Source: JAKORR01 sp964608495
GTDB taxonomy: Bacteria; Armatimonadota; Zipacnadia; Zipacnadales; FEN-943
Direction of reading: 5' to 3'
Length of the DNA stretch: 36,466 nt
NCBI GenBank assembly: GCA_964608495.1
Contig: CAZSOQ010000017.1
Location: 1 to 36,466, forward strand
The notes under the pieces were generated by a model. It made no database searches and had not been told where the DNA came from. It saw only the letters and a program-made list of their open reading frames with translations. Below, piece by piece: positions 8,706 through 15,192 of the stretch. Made by a program: the position numbers and the translations under genes. Positions within the stretch are counted from its first letter, which is position 1, and each line of letters starts with the position of its first letter.

Positions 8706-9641
8706 TCAGCGACCCTTGGCTAGCTGTTGACGCTGGTACTCCACCACCTCGCCCACGCCCTCTTCGATGGCCACCACCGGCCGCCAGCCGAGGACCTCGC
8801 GAGCCCGGGAGCAGTCGAGCGTGGAGTGCATCACCTCTCCCGGCCGGAAGTCGCTCAGCCGTGGCTCCCCCTCGTAGCCGGCCGCGCGTGCCAGGGCATC
8901 GAAAACCTGGCGGTCACTGATGCCGACCCCCGTACCGACGTTAAAGACGCCAAGGTCGCCGGCTTCGAGGACAGCCACGTTCACGGCGGCTACGTCGGCA
9001 ACGTTGACATAATCGCGGGTCTTCGTGCCATCGCCGAAGATCGTCGGCTGGCGTCCCTGCAGCATCATCCGCGCGAAGATGGCGGTCACGCCCGCCTCGC
9101 CCTCCGGGTTCTGGCGCGGCCCGTAGACGTTGGCGTACCGCAATACAGTGAAGGTCAGCTCCCGGGTGACGCGGTAGACGTGGCAGTAGGTTTCGCCGGC
9201 CAGCTTGGCGGCCCCGTACTGGGAGATTGGTCTGGCAAGTGCGTCCTCGGGCGTGGGACGAGTATCGGCGTCGCCATACACCGCGCCGCCCGAGGAGATG
9301 AAGATGACCTTGCGGGCGCCGCAGCGGGCTGCCGCCTCGAGAACGCTGACCGTGCCCGCCACGTTCACCTCGGTGTCGTAGACGGGTCTCTCCACCGAGA
9401 CTCTTATGTTCACCTGCGCCGCGTGGTGGTTGACGATCTCGGGCTGCTCGCGCGCGAAGATGTCCGTGAGGGTGTCCAGGTCCCGGATGTCGGCCTCATG
9501 GAAGCGGGCCTCGGGGTTGACGTTCTCGCGCAGGCCCGTGACCAGGTTGTCCACGGCGACGACGTCGTGGCCGGCGGCTACGTAGGCATCAGCAACGTGC
9601 GAGCCGATGAACCCCGCGGCTCCCGTGACGAGGATCTTCAA
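8706..9641 (-). CDS. NAD-dependent nucleotide-sugar epimerase (UDP-glucose 4-epimerase-like, extended SDR)
   Basis: The protein begins with the Rossmann motif KILVTGAAGFIGSHVAD, followed by the SDR acid DNLVTG, the NAAG-like NHHAAQVNIRVS, the active-site strand FISSGGAVYGD, and the catalytic pair in SQYGAAKLAGE (Tyr and Lys of YxxxK). YANVYGPRQNPEGEAGV and TRDYVNVADVA are typical of GalE-type and WbpP-type epimerases. It interconverts UDP-sugars for glycan synthesis; the exact sugar is not decidable. I chose the TTG at 9641, giving 311 residues, because the Rossmann strand starts there and GGGAGGA lies about 8 bases upstream; the upstream in-frame extension is Arg-rich and unlike the family. 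It is the last gene of a leftward group, 149 bases after pspA. Confidence 0.92.
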   Translation of the reverse strand: MKILVTGAAGFIGSHVADAYVAAGHDVVAVDNLVTGLRENVNPEARFHEADIRDLDTLTDIFAREQPEIVNHHAAQVNIRVSVERPVYDTEVNVAGTVSVLEAAARCGARKVIFISSGGAVYGDADTRPTPEDALARPISQYGAAKLAGETYCHVYRVTRELTFTVLRYANVYGPRQNPEGEAGVTAIFARMMLQGRQPTIFGDGTKTRDYVNVADVAAVNVAVLEAGDLGVFNVGTGVGISDRQVFDALARAAGYEGEPRLSDFRPGEVMHSTLDCSRAREVLGWRPVVAIEEGVGEVVEYQRQQLAKGR

Positions 9642-9790
9642 GGCGCTCTTCCTCCCTGTGGCTGCGACCCCCCGCGCGCGCCTCCGCAGCCCCGAATCGC
9701 CGTCCTCCCGGGCCCGCGATGCGCTCGCACTCACCCTCGGCCCGTCAGACGACGGGCTCGGGCCAAGATCCGGGACCCCTGCGCGGCGCG

Positions 9791-10453
9791 CTACTGGCCT
9801 TGCAGCTTGTCGCGGAGGCGCTGGAGGTCTTCCTCGACCGCCTCGTCCTCCTCGGCATCCTCAAACTGGGCCGCCACGGCGTCCACGTCAAGCTCAGCGG
9901 CGGCCTCGAGCTGGTCCGCGCGCGACTCCAGGCGCTCGGCCATGCGCTCGAACTCGTCGAAGGAGCTCGTGTCCGTGGTGACGCCCGTGGCCTCGGCCGC
10001 CGACTTCTGCGCTTCGGCGCTGGCGATCTGCGACTTCAGCACCTCGCGCCGCGACCGCGCCTCCTCGAGCTTATCCCGCAGGGCGTTCAGGGACTCCTTG
10101 AGGGCGTCCACCGCTTCCTGCTGGCGCTCGACTTGGGCCTCGAGCTGGGCGACGGCCTGATCGCGGGCCCGCTTGCGGCGCAGGGCCTCGCGGGCGCCGT
10201 CCTCCTTGCCCTCGCGCAGCGCCGCTTCCGCGCGCTGCTCCCACTGGGCGGCCTGCGCGCGCTGCTCTTCCAGCTTGCGCCGCAGTTGCTCCAGGGCGGC
10301 GATGGACTTGGCAGTCTTGTCCTGGGTCTCGCGAACGGCCTCTTCCATCTCGAGGATCAGTTGGTCCAACATGCGCTCGGGGTTCTCGGCCCGCTCGACG
10401 GCGGCGTTGACATTAGCCCCGATGATCCTGCGAAGCCTCTGCAGAAGGCCCAA
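9791..10453 (-). CDS. pspA: PspA/IM30 family membrane-stress protein
   Basis: The 220-residue product is an almost continuous alpha-helical coiled coil rich in Glu, Arg, Ala and Gln, starting MGLLQRLRRIIGANVN and continuing ERAENPERMLDQLILEMEE, which is the standard PspA/IM30/Vipp1 N-terminus. The proteins form ESCRT-III-like oligomers on the inner face of the membrane and protect it under stress. I chose the TTG at 10453: it gives the family-typical first residues, and AGGAGG lies 8 bases upstream, whereas the GTG at 10462 overlaps that ribosome site. An acidic C-terminal tail (AQFEDAEEDEAVEEDL) ends the protein. No pspF or pspB/C genes are near; it lies between glgC (92 bases upstream) and the epimerase. 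Confidence 0.94.
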   Translation of the reverse strand: MGLLQRLRRIIGANVNAAVERAENPERMLDQLILEMEEAVRETQDKTAKSIAALEQLRRKLEEQRAQAAQWEQRAEAALREGKEDGAREALRRKRARDQAVAQLEAQVERQQEAVDALKESLNALRDKLEEARSRREVLKSQIASAEAQKSAAEATGVTTDTSSFDEFERMAERLESRADQLEAAAELDVDAVAAQFEDAEEDEAVEEDLQRLRDKLQGQ

Positions 10454-10545
10454 CAGCCTCACCTCCTGGGGGGTGACAGCCCGACAGCAACCACCGCGAG
10501 GCGTGGGTCAGGCACCAAAGGGTGCCCGCCGACCTGCGGGGGTGG

Positions 10546-11838
10546 CTAGACGACGATTCGGGTACCTGGGGGCAGCACCTGAGAGCGAGGCACAATAACG
10601 ATGCCGTCGCGGACATGGTAGGCGTCCTCGTCGGCATTGACCCCGCTGCCGGGGCGGCCCCGTATGAGCACACTTTCGCCGACGCGGCAGTTTTTGTCAA
10701 TGATCGCCCCCTCGATCCGGCACGAGGCCCGGACTCCCAGCTCGTCCGGAATGGAGGGGCCGGCCCGCCCAGCCTGAGGCACTGCGGAGGCCCGGTAGTT
10801 GTCGTTGCCCATCAGGATGCTGTCGCGGATGACGCAGTCGCGCCCGATGACGCTGCGCACGCCCACGATGGAGCCCTCGATCTCGCTCGCCTCCACTATC
10901 GAGCCCTCCGCCACCAGCGACGAGCGGACCGTGGAGCCGTTCACTCTCGCCGGCGGCAGGTAACGGGCGCGCGTGTAGATCGGCCAGTCGGGGTCGAAGA
11001 GGTCAAAGCGGGGCGCCGGGTCGGTCAGGCCCAGGTTGGCCCGGTAGAAGGAGGAGATCGTCCCGATGTCCTCCCAGTAGCCGCGGAAGGGGAAGGCCAC
11101 AACCTTGTGGCGCGAGATGGCGCCGGGGATCACCTCGCGGCCGAAGTCTTCCTCGTCGGACGCGGCGAGCAGGTCGCGCAGCAGGCTCGGACGGAACACG
11201 TAGATCCCCAGCGAGGCCAAGTGGCCCAGGGGCTCGCCCGACACCGGGTCCTCGCCCACCGGGTCGGCGAGCGCGAGGTCACGCAGGACGGCCTCTTCCC
11301 TGGGTTTCTCGGCGAAGGCCACGACCCGCCCTTCGGGCGAGGTCTTCAGCACCCCGAACGAAGTGGCCTGAGCCGCCGTGACCGGCTGCGCCACCAGCGT
11401 GATGTCGGCCTCGGATTCGTCGTGGAAGGCGACGAGCCGGCGGTAGTCCATGCGGTACAGGTGGTCGCCGGAGAGGATCAGCACGTGGCTGGCCTGGTGG
11501 AGGCGCAGGTGGCGCAGATTGCGGCGCACGGCATCGGCCGTGCCCTGGTACCAGTCGCTGACCTCCGTGGTTTGCTCGGCGGACAGGACCTCCACGAAGC
11601 GCCCTCCCAGGGCGTCGAAGGAGTAGGTCCGCGAGATATGGCGGTGCAGGCTCTCGGTGTTGAACTGAGTGATGACGAAGATGCTGCCATAGCCGGAGTT
11701 GAGGCAGTTGCTGACGGGTATGTCTATGAGGCGATACTTGCCGCCGAGCCCCACGGCCGGCTTGCAGCGCTCCTTGGTCAGGGGGAACAGGCGGCTGCCG
11801 CGTCCGCCCCCGAGTATGGCGCAGATGACCTTCCCCAA
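10546..11838 (-). CDS. glgC: Glucose-1-phosphate adenylyltransferase (ADP-glucose pyrophosphorylase)
   Basis: GlgC makes ADP-glucose from ATP and glucose-1-phosphate, the committed step of bacterial glycogen synthesis. The 430-residue protein has the nucleotidyltransferase loop GGGRGSRLFPLTKERCKPAV, the family block YRLIDIPVSNCLNSG, QGTADAVRRN, the metal-binding SGDHLYRMDY, FAEKPRE, and GYWEDIGTISSFYRANL. The C-terminal third is a left-handed beta-helix with isoleucine/valine-rich hexapeptides (SIVEASEIEGSIVGVRSVIG). The C-terminus is complete. The only sensible start is the TTG at 11838, just before KVICAILGGG, with GTGAGGA a few bases upstream. No other glycogen genes are in the window. It follows the beta-mannosidase gene by 40 bases and is probably cotranscribed. 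Confidence 0.97.
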   Translation of the reverse strand: MGKVICAILGGGRGSRLFPLTKERCKPAVGLGGKYRLIDIPVSNCLNSGYGSIFVITQFNTESLHRHISRTYSFDALGGRFVEVLSAEQTTEVSDWYQGTADAVRRNLRHLRLHQASHVLILSGDHLYRMDYRRLVAFHDESEADITLVAQPVTAAQATSFGVLKTSPEGRVVAFAEKPREEAVLRDLALADPVGEDPVSGEPLGHLASLGIYVFRPSLLRDLLAASDEEDFGREVIPGAISRHKVVAFPFRGYWEDIGTISSFYRANLGLTDPAPRFDLFDPDWPIYTRARYLPPARVNGSTVRSSLVAEGSIVEASEIEGSIVGVRSVIGRDCVIRDSILMGNDNYRASAVPQAGRAGPSIPDELGVRASCRIEGAIIDKNCRVGESVLIRGRPGSGVNADEDAYHVRDGIVIVPRSQVLPPGTRIVV

Positions 11839-11878
11839 GATTCCTCACCTCGCGCTCCGGGCACGCCCCTCGGCCCGG

Positions 11879-14185
11879 TCACGGTGCGGCCGGCAGCGGC
11901 GGCACCTCCGCCACCATCAGCGGCACGTCCGCCAGCGTCGGCTGGTAGGCGCGCCTCAGGTTCCTCGACACTAGCTCCCCCTCCACGTACAGCAGGGCCA
12001 CCAGCTTGCCTCGGCCCTCTTCGGCGCGCGCATACAGCTCGCCCACGTCGGCCAGCTCCACCACGTCGTTCGCCGGCAGCTTGGCCCGACCCCGCACCTG
12101 CCCCAGCTCCTCGCCCCCGCGCGACGCCGCCGTCACCACGTACTCCACGTCCTGCTCCGCCAGCGTGTCGTTCACCCCATACACCGCCACGCTCTCGGCG
12201 GTGGCCGGGCTGAAGCAGATATGCACGGGGCGGTAAGCCGCCCAGACGTAGTTGCAGGCCAGCTTCGGCCGCAGCCAGTAGTCCACGATCGCGTCCGAGA
12301 ATTGCGGCCAGCAGTCCGCCAGGTTCCACAGCAGGATGCCACCGGACTTCCAGTCGTGCTTGCGCAGCCGCCAGTACTCGGCCCAGGCCTTGTAGGCCTC
12401 GCCCTGCAGGAGCTGGGACGCCACGACGTAGGTGGGCAGGTCCTCGGGCACCGCGCCCAGCCAGGCCTCCAGGGCCTGGTCCAGCTTCTCCCGGCGCTCG
12501 GGGCGGAAGTTCCAGTCGTAGAGGCTCCCGAAGTGCTCGTCCCAGGCCCGGTTGTCGGGCGGCCAGCGGTGCTCCTCGGCCAGCATGTCCACCACGGTCT
12601 GCAGGTCCGGGCACGACAGATGACCGATCTCCGACGGGAAGCGCGCCTGGCCCTTGAGGTACACCTCGGCCGTGAAGGGCGTGCCATGGTGCCAGATGTG
12701 CTGATCGCCCTGCAGCGGGTCCTGGGGGTCGAGGCTGAGGTCCGGGCTGTAGGGGCTAGAGGGTATGTAGGGCCGCGTGCCGTCCAGCCGCGCGCAGACC
12801 TCCGGCAGCACCTCGCGCGTGATCTTGTTCTCCTGCCACGGGTCGCGATGTCCGCCGAACCAGCCCCAGTAGGCGCAGTCGTTCTCGTTGTCGCCCGACC
12901 ACAGGGCGATGCAGGGGTAGTTGCGCAGGCGCCGCATCGCCGTCTCGGCCTCCTCGCGGGCGATGTCGAGGAACTCGGGCGCCTGCGGGTACAGGGCGCA
13001 GGCGTACAGGAAGTCGTGGAAGACCATGAGCCCTTGCCGGTCGCACTCCTGGTAGAACTCGTCGGGCTCGTAGATCCCCCCGCCCCAGATCCGCAGCATG
13101 TTGCAGTTGAGCTCGCGGGCGAAGCGCACCAGGCGCTGCTGCTTCCACGGTTCGCCGCGCGGGTAGATCGAGTCGCAGGGGGTCCAGTTCAGGCCGCGGG
13201 CAAAGAACCTCTCGCCGTTGAGCTCGAAGACGAAGGTGCGCTCGCGGGCGCCCTCGGGCTCCTGGGCCAGGCGGATGGTTCGCACGCCCACGCGGCGATG
13301 GACCTTGCCCAGCTCGTGCGGGCCCTCGCGGAGGGTCACCGTGAGGTCGTACAGGTCGGGCCGGCCCAGATCCCAGGTCCACCACAGCCTCGGGGCCTCG
13401 ACCACGCCGCGCAGCACGGCCTTGCCGCCCTCGACCGCGCCGGCAAGCTCGAACCTGCTGTCGCCGCACTGGCCCACCGCCTCGACGCTCAGACTGCGCT
13501 CGCCGGCCGTGAGCGGTTCCACCTCGACCTCCAGGACGATGTGAGCGGCCTCGCCGTCGCTCTCCAAGCGCTCGGTGCGGAAGGAGAAGTCGCGCAGGAT
13601 GGCGCGGCTATAGGTAGCCAGGGTGACGGGACGCCAGACGCCCACGGTGACCAGGCGCAGGGCGATGTCCCAGCCGTAGCACTGGTCGGACTTGCGGGCC
13701 CACAGCCGCTCGGTGGTGTCGAAGGCGGCCCCGCAGCCCTCGGTGTTCCTGCCCTCCACCGAGCTGACGGGCGAGGCCAGGCGCACGACGACCTCGTTCT
13801 CCGCGCCGGGCAGGATGGCCTCGGTGACGTCGAACACTCGCGGCACCAGGGCATTTGCCGAAGCCCCGATCCGGCGGCCGTTCACCCAGACCGTGGCAAA
13901 GCAGTCCAGGCCCTCGAAGGTCAGCTCCAGTCGCTCCCCGGCCATCTCCGCCGGTACCGCGAAGCTCCGGCGGTACCAGAACTCGTGGCCCTCCAGCTCG
14001 CGCATCTCCAGGTGGTTCAGGTCGAAGAAGGGGTCGGGAATCTTCCCGGCCTCAAGCAGGTCCCAGTGCGCCTCGCCGGGCACCCGGGCCGGTATCCACT
14101 CCAGACCGTCGAGAGCGTCCGGGGTGGCCTGCCCGTCCGGGCAGTGGGCCAGCTCCCAGTCGCCGTTGAGGCTCAGTTTGCGCAT
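11879..14185 (-). CDS. Glycoside hydrolase family 2 beta-mannosidase
   Basis: The 768-residue protein has the normal GH2 order: an N-terminal jelly-roll (SLNGDWEL, VPGEAHWDLL, EFWYRRSF, VWVNGRRIG), immunoglobulin-like sandwich domains, then the TIM barrel starting near NGERFFARGLNWTP. Catalytic residues are visible as the acid/base Glu434 in SGDNEND and the nucleophile Glu519 in FPSEIGH, with ILLWNLADCWPQ further on, as in beta-mannosidases. It removes beta-linked mannose from the non-reducing end of manno-oligosaccharides or N-glycan cores. No signal peptide, so cytoplasmic. The start at 14185 has GGAGG 7 bases upstream; an upstream extension to 14218 lacks support. With the GH38 enzyme elsewhere in the window it suggests mannose-containing glycan use. 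The gene is followed 40 bases later by glgC. Confidence 0.94.
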   Translation of the reverse strand: MRKLSLNGDWELAHCPDGQATPDALDGLEWIPARVPGEAHWDLLEAGKIPDPFFDLNHLEMRELEGHEFWYRRSFAVPAEMAGERLELTFEGLDCFATVWVNGRRIGASANALVPRVFDVTEAILPGAENEVVVRLASPVSSVEGRNTEGCGAAFDTTERLWARKSDQCYGWDIALRLVTVGVWRPVTLATYSRAILRDFSFRTERLESDGEAAHIVLEVEVEPLTAGERSLSVEAVGQCGDSRFELAGAVEGGKAVLRGVVEAPRLWWTWDLGRPDLYDLTVTLREGPHELGKVHRRVGVRTIRLAQEPEGARERTFVFELNGERFFARGLNWTPCDSIYPRGEPWKQQRLVRFARELNCNMLRIWGGGIYEPDEFYQECDRQGLMVFHDFLYACALYPQAPEFLDIAREEAETAMRRLRNYPCIALWSGDNENDCAYWGWFGGHRDPWQENKITREVLPEVCARLDGTRPYIPSSPYSPDLSLDPQDPLQGDQHIWHHGTPFTAEVYLKGQARFPSEIGHLSCPDLQTVVDMLAEEHRWPPDNRAWDEHFGSLYDWNFRPERREKLDQALEAWLGAVPEDLPTYVVASQLLQGEAYKAWAEYWRLRKHDWKSGGILLWNLADCWPQFSDAIVDYWLRPKLACNYVWAAYRPVHICFSPATAESVAVYGVNDTLAEQDVEYVVTAASRGGEELGQVRGRAKLPANDVVELADVGELYARAEEGRGKLVALLYVEGELVSRNLRRAYQPTLADVPLMVAEVPPLPAAP

Positions 14186-14263
14186 TCGGCTACCTCCCGG
14201 GGGTGCAGGGCATGGCACGGCAGGCCCCTCGTCTGCGTGGCGGATTCGCCGTCGCGAAGCCGG

Positions 14264-14722
14264 CTACTCCTCGGGGTCGCCCGCCGTGGAATCCCCTGGG
14301 TCGGGTGACACCGGGTCCTCGTGGGCCAGGGCGGCCCGGATCCCCCGCACCCACGCCACGGCCCAGGCCCTCGCGTAGCCCTCGTGGCGCAGCCGCCCCA
14401 TCACGGCCTCCCCGTCACGCCGCAGGTCCTCGTCCACCAGCCACTCCGTACCGGCGACCGGGGCCACAAAGAGCACCTCGCCCGCCGAGGGCGGATCGCC
14501 CCGCTGCAGGCCGTGGTCCTGCAGGTGGCAGTGCCCCCGCAGCGCCTGCGGATCGTCCCGGAGCTGGGTCAGCGCCGCGATGAGGCGGTCAATCTCGGTC
14601 GCGTCCGAGAAGTGCACCGTGATCCACCAGAAGCGGCTGGCGTCGCCGCCGAAGTAGACCCGCGCGAGGGAGACATGGTTGTCGGGAAGCTTGTCGCCGC
14701 TGTCCGCGTTGGGGGCTGCCAT
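14264..14722 (-). CDS. Hypothetical protein, 152 residues
   Basis: I do not recognise a family. The protein is a soluble, mixed alpha/beta sequence with aromatic and His-rich strands (ASRFWWITVHFSDATEIDRL and HCHLQDHGL), no signal peptide and no membrane segment, ending in a Pro/Asp/Glu-rich tail. Its ATG at 14722 overlaps the stop codon of the small upstream gene as TGATG, implying translational coupling. It ends 78 bases before the beta-mannosidase start, so it may be the second gene of that leftward unit. The codon usage (G/C in third positions) agrees with the neighbours, which supports its being a true gene. Confidence 0.7.
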   Translation of the reverse strand: MAAPNADSGDKLPDNHVSLARVYFGGDASRFWWITVHFSDATEIDRLIAALTQLRDDPQALRGHCHLQDHGLQRGDPPSAGEVLFVAPVAGTEWLVDEDLRRDGEAVMGRLRHEGYARAWAVAWVRGIRAALAHEDPVSPDPGDSTAGDPEE

Positions 14723-14880
14723 CACGTACCACCCTCGGGCTCGGGCCCATGGCTGGCTTCGCCCGACGCCGTCGCGCGAAGCCTCTTGCGGACAGGATGG
14801 GGCGCGTCGTTATCGCACAGGTCGTGGAAAGCCAGGTACTCGTCGCTCCTGGCTCTCCGCACGACCAGTCCCTCGGCCAT
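14722..14880 (-). CDS. Small hypothetical protein, 52 residues
   Basis: A short frame starting MAEGLVVRRARSDEYLAFHD, with GGGAG 8 bases before the ATG, ends in a TGA that overlaps the next gene's ATG (TGATG). The product is charged and soluble with no recognisable domain. The overlap and ribosome site are the reasons to believe it; the short length means chance cannot be excluded. An upstream in-frame start at 14943 exists but has no better signal. Confidence 0.4.
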   Translation of the reverse strand: MAEGLVVRRARSDEYLAFHDLCDNDAPHPVRKRLRATASGEASHGPEPEGGT

Positions 14881-15192
14881 GCTCGTCACTCCCGTCCCGG
14901 CAGTCGTCCAGGCCGAATCACGCCCCGACGAAGGGCGCGCCACGCCTTCGGACAGGGCCTGCCGCCCGGCCCTCGGTTCCGCAGGTTAGCCCGTGGGCCG
15001 GGGCGCTGCAAGGGCACCTTTCGCGGCCGGGGCGGATGCGCGAGCCCCGGCGGGGCTGGCCTGGCTGGGCAGGGCACCCGCCAGGGCGTATAATATCGCG
15101 CGGCCGGCACGCAACCTGAGCCGGCCCGACGGGGGTCTAACCTCAAGGTTGACGAACAGGGGCCGATTCGTGCCGGGAGTCCGTGCATTCAC
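14881..15192. other. 312-base divergent intergenic region
   Basis: The gap lies between the leftward small gene and the rightward PBP operon. It holds the operon promoter at 15066-15094, a small palindrome AACCTCAAGGTT in the leader (about 15139-15150), and GC-rich runs including CCCCGGCGGGG around 15046-15056. I see no convincing leftward promoter and no structured RNA or further gene in it. Confidence 0.5.
15066..15094 (+). promoter_or_regulatory. Promoter of the PBP1A-PBP2-tldD-tldE operon
   Basis: TGGGCA (15066-15071, four of six to the -35 consensus) is followed by a 17-base spacer and a perfect TATAAT (15089-15094). The leader to the PBP1A ATG would be about 90 bases. The AT-rich hexamer stands out in a very GC-rich surround. 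Confidence 0.6.

Noticed and set aside
10454..10462. GTG start for pspA at 10462
   Set aside because: It overlaps the AGGAGG ribosome site; the TTG at 10453 gives the family-typical N-terminus and correct spacing.
15149..15154. TTGACG in the PBP1A leader as a second promoter
   Set aside because: No AT-rich -10 element follows at 16-18 bases.
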